This document shows positions 23,881-35,369 of a DNA stretch of 64,000 bases, one piece after another. Location: assembly GCA_007258455.2 (NCBI GenBank), contig VDFB02252616.1, positions 124,231,760 to 124,295,759 of the forward strand. Direction: 5' to 3'. The stretch is from Sequoia sempervirens (Eukaryota; Streptophyta; Pinopsida; Cupressales; Cupressaceae). Position 1 is the first letter of the stretch. The number at the start of each line of letters is the position of its first letter. Under the pieces are notes generated by a model. The model was not told the origin of the DNA, did no database searches, and saw only the letters and a program-made list of their open reading frames with translations. The translations under genes were made by a program, and so were the position numbers.

Positions 23881-25118
23881 CCTAAAAGATGACATCTTAC
23901 CATCAGAATTATACTGAAACCAAAAGCGCAACTTTATCCACCAATCCTCTTGCTATACTCTTATCACTGACATCCTTTATCGCTGCAATCTTGATGGTAC
24001 TTTACTTCGATGTCTTGAATGTGATGAATCTGACAAGGCTTTACAAGAAGTTCATGGTGGCATTTGTGGTACTCATTCTAGTAGACTAATCTTATCCAAG
24101 AAATTGATTAGAATGGGTTACTACTAGCCTACAATGGAAAGAGAATCATTCACTTTTGTGAAGAAGTGCTCCAAATGTCAGATACATGGGAATCTCATCC
24201 ATGCACCAACACAAGAACTACAACCGTTCACACCAACCTGGCCATTCTCTCAATGGGGATTAGATCTAGTTGGCGAGATTCATCCCTCATCATCAAATGA
24301 ACACAAGTTCATCATTATAGCGACAAAGTACTTTACCAAGTGGATTGAGGTAGTACCTCTCACTAAGGTTACTGACAAACAAATCTCATTGTTCATACTC
24401 AACTATATCATTTGTCGATATGGCATTCCCAACTCCATCATCACAGATAATAGATGACCATTTAAGAATCAGGATGTTGACAAAATTTGTGAGAGATTCC
24501 ATATCCATCATAGATATTCAACACCCTACTACCCACAAGGGAATGTCCAAGCAGAGGCCTCAAATAAAACCATACTAAAAATCTTGAAGAAGACTGTGAA
24601 TGATGTCGAGAAATATTGGCATGTACAACTTGAGAAATCTCGCATTATGGTCCTATAGAACTAGCATCAGAATGCCAACAAGAGCAATACCATATGCTCT
24701 TGTCTATGGAGTAGAAGCCATATTACCTCTAGAGGTTGAGATTCCATCAACTAGAGTATCACTGAAAGGTTTAATCAAAGATGATGAATACAGAGTTTCT
24801 TGACTGCAAGAGCTAGAACTCCTTGATGAGAAGAGACAACAAGCATCTAATCATTTGAAAGCATATCAACAGATGATATCTTGTACCTATAATCACAGAG
24901 TCAAGCCATGTACCTTTTAGGTTAGTGATCTTGTTTTGAAGGAAACCCCATGAAATCAACAAGACAGAGAGAAGAAAGGAAAGTTTGAACCAAATTGGCT
25001 GGGTCCTTATGTGGTCATCGTAGTATACGGTTCAGGAGCATACAATTTGTCAATTCCAGAAGGGGACCTGTTTGACGAATCCATCAACAACATGCACTTG
25101 AAGAAATATTATGACTAA
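23881..25118 (+). pseudogene. pol: Integrase of element B, degenerate
   Basis: A zinc-binding HHCC region is split by a frame change (GGICGTHSS near 24055; CSKCQ near 24168). The core keeps all three catalytic acids: aspartate in WGLDLVGEIH (24250-24280), aspartate in PNSIITDNR (24430-24455) and glutamate in QAEASNKT (24550-24572). A stop follows the second aspartate. The C-terminal part has YGVEAILPLEVEIPS, KGKFEPNWLGPYVV and ends HLKKYYD, stop at 25116-25118. No chromodomain was recognised. Confidence 0.88.
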
Positions 25119-25139
25119 ATCAATTATCATCATCCATAA

Positions 25140-25312
25140 AAGTCCTCAAAAAAATCCATAAAAACAACAAAAAATGTCCTGAAAAAATAACAAAAATAGT
25201 AGAAAATTTCCTAAAAAATTAATAACAAAAATAGCGGAAAATGTCCTAAAGAAATCCACAAAAATAGCAAAAAATGTCCTAAAAAAATCCATAAAAATTA
25301 GAAAAAGTCCAA
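25140..25312 (+). repeat. Short tandem repeat after integrase
   Basis: Five imperfect units of about 32-36 bp, each containing an A-rich run, AATCCATAAAAA-like text and a closing ATGTCCT. Tandem repeats directly after pol are a known trait of Tat-type 3' regions. Confidence 0.75.
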
Positions 25313-26330
25313 ATTTTAAAAAATAAATTAAAAAAATGCAATAAAGACAGATAGTGAAAATTCGCAAACAGGTGCTATTTGTAGCTCTCCATCTATTAGT
25401 TCATGTTCTGCACTTAAATTCTTAGCCTTCATTTCATGCATCTTTTCACCATCACCTTAGAGCCATAACAACACCATACTGCCATCATTTTCCTAGAGCG
25501 ATAATGTCTTACCATGGCTTGATCATTGTACATATTCATTTTAGCAAGTTGTATCAATATTGGGGGCAAACATTGACATACTGGAGGAAATCAATTTTCA
25601 GGTTCTACCGAAATAGCTAGATAATGACATAAAATCCAATCATGTGAACAAACAATCAAATCCTATGAATAACTATCCAATCATTGATCCATATCACAAC
25701 TATTTTCAGCAAGTACCATATCATAACACATATTTGGATGATCTAAAATCTGCATAATGTTTGGAATATTAGTATTATATTTTGAACAATGGTTGTTTGA
25801 CTTTCGATATCATCCTCTGGAGCACACTTGATGATGTATTGAACTAGAGTGGCGATGAAAGAGGATGATTTGTCTTTGTCTAATGTCTTGTGGTTAACTA
25901 TCAATCTAGTGCAAATATGTCATGTTGAAAGACATGATTTCCAAAGCATATAATTGATGATAGTTCCAAATTTGCATCAAAAAGTAGTTAATCTCTATCT
26001 GTTTATGCAAGAAATACTCAGGTCATCTCAGTTCAATTATACCTTGATGCTTGTGTTCACTTGCTACATCAAATATCATGAAAGTTGTACCCAGGTCATC
26101 ATTGTTGCGAATTTAACCTTTGATGCGTGTACATACTTTCAACATTTTAAAACACTCTATGATGATTCAAGAAAGCTAACAAAGGGCTCAACAAATGGTT
26201 GGTTTCATTGCATTGCATTTCATTTAGATCATTATACATATCTACATGCTAGATTTGCATCAGAGTTTCAAAAGGCTAAACAAAAACATCAACGACTGTC
26301 ATGTCTCTTTGGACTATTTGTGGAGGACAT
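25313..26330. other. 3' region of element B, no gene recognised
   Basis: Non-repetitive AT-rich sequence. The 216-codon plus-strand frame that starts at 25954 has no recognisable domain and runs into the ATCATTTC repeat, where its composition (Ile, Phe, Ser, His) comes from the repeat. I do not call it a gene. Confidence 0.5.
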
Positions 26331-27450
26331 TCAAAAATTTATTTCATTATCATCTTTCATCTTCATCATCATTTCATTAATCATTATAGTTTATCATTTA
26401 TCTTTCATTTTCATATCATTTAGATCCTTTATCATTTATTTATCCATCATTATCCATTATCATTTCATTTATCATTTTTCATATCATATAATTTCATTGC
26501 ATACCATTGATCATTCTCATTTTATATCATCATCATTTTATGTATCATTTCATTTCATATCATTTAGATCCTTTATAATTTCATATCATTCATTTATCCA
26601 TTAGGTATTTCATATCAATTTCATTTTCATATTATCTATCATTTTCATATCATTAACATCTTACTTATCATTTTCATATCCATTTCATTTTCATTCTACA
26701 CAGTTGCATACCATTTATCATCTTCATTACCATTTCATTATCATATTTTATCTTTGTGTCGTCATTTCATAATCTATTTCATTTCACTTATCATTTCACT
26801 ACATTTTCATTTTCATTTCATTTAGCATTATCATTTCAGCTCATTTCATTACATATCATTTATCATCGTATCATACATCTCATTATTGTTAATCATGTTC
26901 ATTTCACTTCATACCATTATTCATATCATTTATCATTTGTCACATTACATTCATATCATATCTTTAATCATCTATCATTTTCATACCATTTATATATCAT
27001 GTCATTTTTCACATAACATTTGACCCATATCACATATCATTTCCTAATTCATATACATATTACAAATTCATGATGCATTTCATAAACCCAACATCCATTT
27101 TCCATCACATCATTATTTATTGCATTTGAAAAATCCAAAAACAAAAATTCCATACACACATTACATTTCCATATCATTTGCAACACATTACATTTTTCAT
27201 AAACATATCATATATCACATTGCATATTTTCATAATCACATCATAAGTCATCCACCTACATGACATCATTAGTACGCATCACAAATCATCATCATAAGCA
27301 TATCATGAATCATCCTACATCACAAGTTAGTCATTAAACCATCAAAAGCATCACAAATATATCTCATACCATATACAAACAAATGCATATACATATCATC
27401 ATCACATCATCACATCAAAAATGCACATCATCAAAAATCATCGCCGCTGC
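26331..27450. repeat. Low-complexity ATCATTTCATTT-type repeat
   Basis: About 1.1 kb made almost entirely of short words such as TCATTT, ATCATTTC and TATCATTT in irregular order, shifting to CATATCA/ACATCA words near the right end. Strand-asymmetric: almost no G on the plus strand. Open frames inside (26756-27016) are repeat products. Confidence 0.85.
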
Positions 27451-27654
27451 ATATCATCGCTCATCAAAAATAAATACAAATGTCCAATGTGTAATGAAAC
27501 TAAAAAGTATAGAGAGATACATAAGATATGATAAAAAAAAATGTAGATGCTCCAAAAATAATATACATGTGTGAAGTACATCAATAATACTACCTCAATA
27601 AAAATCACATATCAAGTCTAGCTTGTGGAACCCCTTAATGGAGTTGTCTAGGGA

Positions 27655-29563
27655 CTAGTGCCTACCACTACCACCTGCACTGGGATCCTGTCGAGGCCCT
27701 GAGACCCTTTTGCTGTGTGAAACACACTGTGATTTGCTCTTGGATCTACTGTGGGACCGAGGGTAAGGCTCTTTGTGCTCGGGAGGGCACAACTCCTCAT
27801 ATCTAATCCGGTAATGCTCAGCCTCCTTGGAAATCTTGAATCCATCTACAATGGCCTCTTGCAAAGATGCACTCTCAACAGTGCCTATGAGTCTCTTAGC
27901 AAACCTCTCTACCTCTAATTCCATCCATCTAAAGGAGTCTCTCTCTGCTATCAACTGGGCCACTTGTGGGTCTGAGGCAGGAGGAGGTGCGTGCACCTAT
28001 GCCTATACCTATGCCTATGCCTGTGCAAGTTGTGTCTATAACTGCACTATAAAACTCTGAGCCTAAGCCAACTGGCTCTGTAGCTATGCCTGCTGCCCCT
28101 GAAGAGTTTGTACCTGGGCCTATAGAGTAGCTATTTGTGCTTGTTGCATTGTAGAGGGGACCCTAATCACTGTCCTACATCCAATACTAGTCCTCAACCT
28201 CTACATTATCTATATACTGCCCAAAATGTCTAGTCTCTATCTCACTGGCCTCCGCTCATCCCCTCCGCCATCTCTGTCATCATTCCCACCACCATCATTT
28301 GAGTTCCCCCCATCTCCACTCTCCTCCTCATCCTCACTATCCTCCTCCTCCCCTACCACATCCTCCTGTCTCCTCCCCCCTAGATGATGTGCCATCAAAA
28401 TGGGTGTCATCTCATCTAGACATGTGAAATGAGGAAATGGGTGTGTGTGAAAATAAGAAAAGTAATCCTCGAACATCCCTGCATCAGTAATCTCAGGCTT
28501 GTAATCCCATACCTTGGGCTATAAACTTGTATACTATGTATAAGCAACCTAATATGAAATGCTCGACCCCCATCCAAGATCATCTTTGTGTTGCACATTG
28601 TCACGCATAGTGCGCAATGCCCTGAGTCATCCCCTAAGTATATCTATATTGTCTCTGTACTCGCAAAGCCAAAAATATCTATATAATAAAAGAGGTTTGA
28701 CCTATTATATATCGAGGCATACATACAAAAGGCATCTCAAGATGATTTGTACCACATGCCTCACAATTTGTGTAAGGCCTCCATATCACTAAATCTACAT
28801 CATCTAGAATCTATCTCCAGTAATCCAACTTGCCCAGCTTGGGTTGTACAAGTACACTTAAATATGCATATACCTACAACCTTTCTGGTGGCCTATCCCT
28901 AGGTCCAAGTGGTTTCATAATAGCAATATGCTCCCATGCCCAGATCTAGAGCAGGGTAACACCACATGACAAACTGCCCCCTCCTTTGTACACTACCTGA
29001 TGCAAGTCATGATACAAATGTGCTAACATGCAGTTCCCCTAGGCATATCTCCGTTGCTGACCTATCATCTACTCAATGATCCTCCCCCACCCAACTGATA
29101 GTCTCTTTGACTGGTAGTTCAAACAAAGGAAGCCCCCAATGAATGCACTCAAAACTGTGGGTAAGGTCAGATATCTCCTCAAATCTACCCCTGGCACCCA
29201 CTACCATGGCACCCAATACCCTGCTATATGATCATCCTCAAACACCCTCTTGAGTGCATTTGTACCACCTAGCTCCTTGTGGTCATAAACCACAAGAGCA
29301 CCTACCACCAAAATCTCCAAAATCCTATATACATCCTTTGGAGTCATTTTCATCTCACCCATTGGCAAATGAAAGATGTTATGCTCATAATGCCACCTCT
29401 TTGCTAGTGTGGTCACCAATCCCCTGTTGACATGAATTTGAGGCATAGACAACATAGGTCCCAACCCACATCTCACTATCAACTGTAAATCTGTAGGTGT
29501 CAGATCTTGTATCCTATCCCAACCCATAGAGAAGCGCTCTCTAATCTGGAGGTTTTTGAAAAC
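27655..29563 (-). pseudogene. Antisense gene with plant-mobile-domain character inside element B, degenerate
   Basis: Read on the minus strand from 29563: EVFKNLQIRERFSMGWDRIQ, LTPTDLQLIVRCGLGPML and HNIFHLPMGEMKMTPKDVYR (29340-29400). The last is typical of the plant mobile domain (aminotransferase-like PMD), whose members usually show FHLPxGEMTxTLxDV. The middle (29200-28480) is full of stops but keeps PMD-like text such as CSRSGHGSILLL. Then come WDYKPEITDAGMFEDYF, an acidic run (28270-28400) and a C-terminal part with QLIAERDSFRWMELEVERF and an SR-rich tail (27655-27996). PMD proteins are often carried by transposons and some act in silencing. It lies opposite to gag-pol, between integrase and the 3' LTR. 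PMD assignment is by motif recognition. Confidence 0.65.
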
Positions 29564-30179
29564 CTCCTATTTTTGGTCATCACAAAGACAATCAATCAGA
29601 CTCATATCATAGACACATATCAAAGTTATCTATCTACTTAACATCATGCAATCACAACCCATATCTATCTATCAACAATCCATATCATTGACCCATATCA
29701 ATGCATCATATTAGTGAACCATATCAAGTACTCTATCTAAGTGACTCATATCATGAAATCAATGCAAAATCTATCTATTTGAATATCAAATCAATCTACT
29801 CTATCATCATTTACTATTTGTTTTCTTTTTTAGGAAAGCAAATTTATCAACAATCAAATCATCTTCCTATTTGTACTTCAGTCGTGAATGCAAATATGTT
29901 TTCAATCACATCATCTACTATTTGTTTTCTATCACAGAAAGAAAATTTATTAGAAGTCATATCAATAATTCTACTCTTTGTTTTTCATTCAATGGAAACA
30001 AAGTTATCAGCTATCTACTCTTTGTTTTCTATTTTGCGAAGAAAATTTATCAATTCATCATTTATTATATTTTCTATCATTTATATCCATATCAACATGA
30101 TGACAAGAAAATTTATCTATCTATTGACCAAAGAAGTAATATACATCATCATCCTTTCATCACTTTCATCAAACAGTGC
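29564..30179 (-). repeat. Spacer with imperfect CTCTTTGTTTTCT/GAAAATTTATC repeats
   Basis: Four or five imperfect copies of CTATTTGTTTTCT, 10 variable bases and GAAAATTTATC between 29813 and 30115. The rest is ATATCA/TATCTATC-rich. The long plus-strand frames at 29701-30258 and 29871-30242 arise from this repeat and are not called. Confidence 0.55.
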
Positions 30180-30450
30180 ATTCTACCTAAATTTCCTGGA
30201 TGTGCTAATCTGCAGCCTCTATGTGCTAAAGTTTCACCCTGATGCACAAGAACCCTAGATGCGCTAATCTACTTCCTCCATGCACTAAAGTGCCACTTTC
30301 CTATAGGCATCCTAGATGTGCTATTCTGGGTATTGGATGTGCTAAAATATGTATTTCCTATTCTATCTTGGATGTGTTGTTTTACACCCTCTATGTGCTA
30401 CAGAAAACATTGAATGCACTAAAACTCTGACTCTGTGCACTAAAATGAAT
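30180..30450 (-). repeat. Periodic GTGCAT leader motif block (antisense unit)
   Basis: On the minus strand about nine copies of a short motif such as TTTTAGTGCA, TTAGCGCATC and TAGCACATC, spaced about 25-35 bases. It has the same character as the leader of element B at 16010-16340 but the opposite orientation, upstream of the antisense PMD-type gene. Confidence 0.65.
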
Positions 30451-30559
30451 TGTTACATTCTAAATATGTGCAAAATTTCATCAAAAATCAATTGAAATCA
30501 CAATTTTTCAAAGCAAAGAGGATTGAATCTATGATAGGTCAAATATATGCGTTAGAAAA

Positions 30560-31838
30560 TGAGTAGCAAATTAAAGAGTGCAAATAAACACCAAAACAAC
30601 CTACTCCTCAAGATTAGCCTAAGTTGGAATCAACACAAGATAAAAACAACAAGTGAAACTTTATACCTTGTGTCAAATCGATCCTTTGGTTGGCCCTTCG
30701 ATCTTTTATGTGTATGCTCCTTGGATGGCAAGATATGCAAACTAGATGATGATGTGAGGATGGATGGAAATGGCTAAAAGCATGACAATGGCTAAGTGTA
30801 GATTGAAAAATAAAATTGCAAGAGTTTGGCTAGCAAAATAATCTCCCCCAAATGAGAGAAAAGAGGGGGTATTTATAAGAATTTTGAGAATTCTTAGAAG
30901 AGATGGATGGCCAAGATTGAGCCACCAAATATTAAGATGTAGGGCTAAGGTGAGTTGAGAACTCACAAGCCCTCACATCTTGACATGTGGCATGTGATAT
31001 AGCCCTAAAAGGTGAAGTGGACATGAGGTGGAAGGATGGTACATGACATGGAGGGAGGTACAAGTACCTCGGGATTGGACAAGATTTCCTCATAAAGGAG
31101 GTCCTTGTCCCTATGTGGGTGAGAGAACATGTGAAGAACTAAAAATCCCTCAAATATTCTCATGGGGAGATGGGAAAGAATAAAGAATAAAGAGAGGACA
31201 TGTGGGAAGAAGTGAAGGAATTAAAAATTCCTTTTGAGTGGGGATTAAAAGTGAATTAAAAATTCACATGGGGAAGTGGAGTGCCTTGTCCAAAAGGGGA
31301 AGGCCTTTAATAAGGTTGACCAAGGACACATGTCATAAAGGACATAGGGAAGAGAAAAGGAATTTAATATTCCTTGAAAGATGAGAGTGGAATTAAAAAT
31401 TCCTCAAAGGACTTTGAGAAGACAAAAGGAATTAAAAATTGCTTGGGGGATGGAAAGAGTTTACTAAAGGGGGTGATTAGACAAGTTGATGAGGGGTTAA
31501 AGGAAGGTTAGGTGGCTAATAAAGATTAGAGGCCAACTTGCAAAAGTTGGAGGATGTGACACCTCCTAATCAAGGATTAGGCATGTGCACATCCTAATGA
31601 TGAGATTAGAAGAAGGATTAAGAGTAGATAATAAAAGATGGAGGATGTGACATGTGAGGAATTATATTTATTTAATTCATTTGATGAAAGGAGGATTAAA
31701 GAGATAGGGTATTATTGATTAAATACCTTAGGAATTTGGTAGAATTAAAGCTATTAATTAAATAATAGCAGTATTACAAAAATAAGACGAAAGGGGATGA
31801 ATTTGGATAAATTAAGTGTCCAAATTTAGACGTCTACA
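30560..31838 (-). repeat. LTR-like block upstream of the antisense gene
   Basis: On the minus strand it starts TGTAGACGTCTAAATTTGG at 31838, has an AT-rich body with many GGAATTAAAAATTCC-like palindromes, a TATA box (CTTATAAATA, 30870-30879) and about 300 further bases. This is the structure of an LTR, and a leader-type motif block follows. No PBS was found after it and no second copy is present in the window. It is either the 5' LTR of a nested minus-strand element carrying the PMD-type gene, or a promoter region of element B's antisense gene. Confidence 0.45.
30870..30879 (-). promoter_or_regulatory. TATA box of the antisense unit
   Basis: CTTATAAATA on the minus strand, followed by CCCCCTCTTTTCTC. 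It would start transcription near 30840, toward the PMD-type gene. Confidence 0.45.
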
Positions 31839-32310
31839 AAATCGACTCACCAGTGGTCTATAAGAAGCTGGTCTCTGGTACCAGTGGGCCTACTTGAATC
31901 TATGTGTATGCTATGGAATCTCCATCTTGCCTAGTCTCACCAAGTCAGCATCAAAGCAAAAATTCACTAAAGTCAAAAGGTGAAAATGACTTGCCCTTTT
32001 TACCCCTTTTACCTTTTAAAGGTCAACCAAGGTGGGTTTTTATGGCATTTTATTTTTATTTTTTCTATTTTTCTCAAATTCTAACCTTAATTTTCAAATT
32101 GGGGGGATCTTTTAATCAATTATCAGGAGCCAAATCACTGCATCCCTCTCACCATCCAAATTTCATCATCAACTCAACATTTTTCTCATCATTAGTGATT
32201 TACCTTCTGAGGGGGCATTAAAATTTTTTGGCCCAGGGGAAAAATCAAACACAATAAATTTCAAAAGCAGGAATATTTTCTTTGAAGCAATGCATTTCAC
32301 ACATCACTTC
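31839..32310 (+). other. 3' untranslated region of element B
   Basis: No gene. Includes a short AGCTGGTCTCTGGTACCAGT palindrome-like stretch (31867-31887) and a T-rich run. The 105-codon frame at 31904-32221 has no recognisable domain. Confidence 0.5.
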
Positions 32311-32324
32311 AAAGAGGGGCAAAA
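32311..32324 (+). other. Polypurine tract of element B
   Basis: AAAGAGGGGCAAAA directly before the 3' LTR; one C interrupts it. This is where plus-strand DNA synthesis would be primed. Confidence 0.75.
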
Positions 32325-33518
32325 GGTATATGCATAAAATTGGTCATGTCTAATTAATCCGACATTTAATTAAATATTTATTATTTAATTAAATTCTCTA
32401 AAGTCCTAAAGTCACGAGTTCTAGTGATTAAATTTAATTAATTTAATTAAAAAACTCTAAAGTCCTCTACATATGATTAAATTTAATTAATTTAATTATA
32501 TTGTTCATTCACTTTATTCTTCCACCTTAATTACATAAATTCACTTTATTTAATTATTTCACATTCATATGTCTACTTAATTAATTAAATAAATACCCTT
32601 TATTTATCTTAATTAATTATCACCTTTTGAATTTAATTAAGTCTTTTGATTTAATTAAATTTATATATTTCCTTTCTCCTATTCAAATCTTTCTTCTAAT
32701 TAATTAAATATTTTATTTAATTAATTTCATCTACATGTCATTTCCTAAAAAAATTAATTAATGTCATTCATATCTTTTCAAATAATAATTAAATATTTTA
32801 TTTAATTATGAAATCTTTTATTATTCTTCAAGTCTTAATAAAATGATTATTTAATTGAGAAAAATTTCCATGTCACCCATAAATAAATAATTGAATTTAT
32901 AATTCATTATTTATCTTCTTCAATCTTTCCAAAATCCTCTAAAAAGATGATTTTTTCCATGAAAGAAGAAACAAATCCTACTTTCTATTGTTCTTTTATT
33001 TTTCTCTCTAGTCTTCTCCATCTTCAACTATTCGATCTACCAGGATTATCATAGTCGTTGATTGCATCAACCAATCACAATTCTTTGAAAGCTCTATAAA
33101 TATGCCTACATATCCAAGCATTTATTCTATTAGGTGATAGGCGGTTAGAGAATAGTTGCATTAAATTAGCATTTATTATCAACATTAAGAGCATTCATAA
33201 TCATAGTTTCTTTATCAACTAATCATAGCAATCTACAATCATGCATCATTTAATCAACATAATCATATCTTAGCATAGCAAGCATGGATCATCTACAATC
33301 TCATTCTCTAGGAGGACTATTTGTTGAGCTTGGTAAAATTTGAGAGCAACAGCTAGAATCGACAAAATTATTAGAGATAGATGATGATAGGATGACATCA
33401 AGGGAAAAAAACTAACTTTGCACTTCTTTTATTTTGTTTTCTATTTTGATATAATTTTCTATCGGTGTGTTTGACCTTCTTTAATCTATATTTAACATGC
33501 ACATTAATCAATCACACA
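32325..33518 (+). repeat. 3' LTR of element B
   Basis: Begins GGTATATGCATAAAATTGG, where the sister LTR at 1547 begins TGTATACGCATAAAATGG, so the first T of the terminal TG is lost. Ends AATCACACA. Collinear with 14789-15908 apart from small changes and a 59-bp tandem duplication at 32396-32470. Many scattered substitutions between the two LTRs imply an old insertion. Confidence 0.85.
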
Positions 33519-35369
33519 ATGTGAAATTCTCTTGCACCTTGTGTTCTTGAGAAACAAAACACTTAGGGGTTTTTCCTTTACTACCCCCACATTTCAATTT
33601 GGGCAGTAAAATGAACAAGTGTTTTCATATTTGTGTAACCCTGATTTAATAATAAGAGTATCATCTCCTCTTGCACACTTGTGTGATCCTAGGTGCATGA
33701 GAAATTTTTATTAATTGTAGTTGGGCCTTCCTTGGTGGGAAAAAGTACTCAACCCAAGGCAACTCAAACTGGCAATGAGCTAAAGCCAAACACTCCCGAC
33801 TGGTATATAAATGTGAATGCTACTAGAAAACTTAGCATTGCAGGTGTGGATGTGTCACATAGATAAGTGATTCCCTCAGTACCCATGTGGTGTGTAAAAA
33901 CCTATAGAGCGTAACCTTTGCAGGCTAAGAAACCTCAAGCTTATCGGAGCCAATCTTTCCTCATGTGTGACAACCTAAACGGGTGCCCTTACTAAAAACT
34001 ATTTGTTTAGTTTCCAAAATCCCTTTCTATTCATTAGTGCAACAACGGTCATTGCCAAGCCATCCCATATTCTCATGGTTCTTAGTAGATATGAAGAGTT
34101 TTCCATGGGAGAGTCATGAGAACTCGAATCTTGGTTGACCCGAAGAAGTGAGTGTCATGGAGGGGAGCCAGTGTGGCCAAGCTTCTAAGTCATCTGCTAA
34201 GAATAAGTGTGGCTAGAATAATCCAAGTGAGAATCCAATGAATATAGTCCTTGCCATCCCTAGGATTTGTGCTTGTCTTCAATGTGCTTGTTTTTAACAA
34301 TTCAAGAAAAAATCATGTGTTTTCCAAGTGTTTTCTGAATCAATGAACACATAAACATCATTTCCAAATTTGGAAAACCACAGTCAAACTAAAATAATTT
34401 CAAAAGTCTACCAAAATTGCAAGGAAACCAGACTTTATCCAAATTGCAACGCATCTGAGACTCTATGCAATGCATCTGACTTGCTAAATCACATTTGACA
34501 AACAAAAAAATGCATTTGATTGCTTTGCAACACATTTGCTACACATAAAAATGCAATTGACCTGTTGAACCACATATGTGGTATGAAACAACACATCTGC
34601 TGAAACTGCAATGCATTTGCTACTTGAAATAATGCATTTTCCTATCATTTAGAAAAATCATTGTCACTGACAAATCCGAGACCAAACACTTTCAATCTAT
34701 TTCTAAACATCTTTCCTCGATGGTCTTTTTCCAAAAACCAAAAGAAGATTTGCTCAAATTTCCCCTCTTTGCATCTGTTAGTTTGCATTTAGCTCTTATC
34801 ATAGGTTTACCGTTGCAATTTTTAGTTGCATTTTAGGATCCACCATCATTTTTCAGCTCTTAGGTCCTCATTTTGTAGACTTTAGAAGAGGAAAACTTGC
34901 CATACTTTGTAAAACCTTTGCCTTCAAAAATAGATTGTCCTTGGACTAAGTCAAAATCAATCCTTTAGTCTTTTTCATCTTATGTGAGATATTTCCAACT
35001 CATAAGTCTAGTTTGGGAACCTCACTTTTTCATTTCACTTAGTCCTATAAACATTCCTTTGACAATCAAAAATTGAGACATTGACCAAACTTTGAATGAT
35101 TAATAAACCTTTCCTAAAATTATGCCAAAATTGATTACACCTAAGAGTTTCCTTATACCTTGCATTTGCATTGTCATATCCCAAAACACTTTAGTCTTCC
35201 ACCATTCATTTTAGTCCTCGTTATCACTTTGAATTTGACATCCCTTTTAGACAACATTGTAACTATTGCACTCCTTATTCCAAAAATACAAAAAAAAAAC
35301 ATAGTGTCATATCATTTCCATTTGTATACTTGGTTATTATTATCCCTCTTCCATTTGAGCAAATTTTAT
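33519..35369 (+). mobile_element. Leader region of a gag-bearing LTR element (copy D)
   Basis: It starts right after element B's 3' LTR, so B appears to have inserted here. Its text (GGTATATAAATGTGAATG, GGGGAGCCAGTGTGGCCAAG, AATCCAAGTGAGAATCC) matches the leaders of copies C and E. A periodic TGCATTTG motif block lies at 34430-34645. No LTR or PBS precedes it on the right side of B. Confidence 0.6.
34430..34645 (+). repeat. Periodic TGCATTTG/GCATCTG leader motif block (copy D)
   Basis: About ten copies of CAACGCATCTG, AATGCATTTG or close variants, spaced 18-30 bases. Confidence 0.7.

Larger units (their letters stand above)
14789..33518 (+). mobile_element. Tat-lineage Ty3/gypsy LTR retrotransposon (element B), decayed, about 18.7 kb
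   Basis: Order on the plus strand: 5' LTR, PBS, long leader, gag, protease, G-patch segment, reverse transcriptase, RNase H, integrase, a 7-kb 3' region with tandem repeats and an antisense gene, PPT, 3' LTR. Gene order with integrase last is diagnostic of Ty3/gypsy. A long 3' region with tandem repeats and extra antisense ORFs is known for the Tat lineage (Ogre, Retand, Grande). No chromodomain was recognised after the integrase. Many in-frame stops and a substituted RT catalytic motif show it cannot be autonomous. Right flank after the 3' LTR is ATGTG; the left end is eroded, so no target-site duplication can be paired. Confidence 0.85.

Noticed and set aside
25954..26604. 216-codon plus-strand open frame, the longest of its region
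   Set aside because: The second half is a translation of the ATCATTTC repeat; the first half has no recognisable domain.
26331..27450. CRISPR-like or regular satellite array
   Set aside because: Words vary in order and spacing; there is no constant repeat-spacer unit.
29701..30258. Long plus-strand open frames
   Set aside because: Composed of low-complexity repeats upstream of the antisense gene; I/Y/S/F-rich composition reflects the repeat.
30560..31838. A confirmed nested LTR element
   Set aside because: No PBS, no second LTR and no duplication found; reported only as LTR-like.
35160..35369. Upstream extension of gag D from an earlier start
   Set aside because: The conserved start MVETRLQRK at 35370 is shared by copies D and E; the extension lies in leader sequence.
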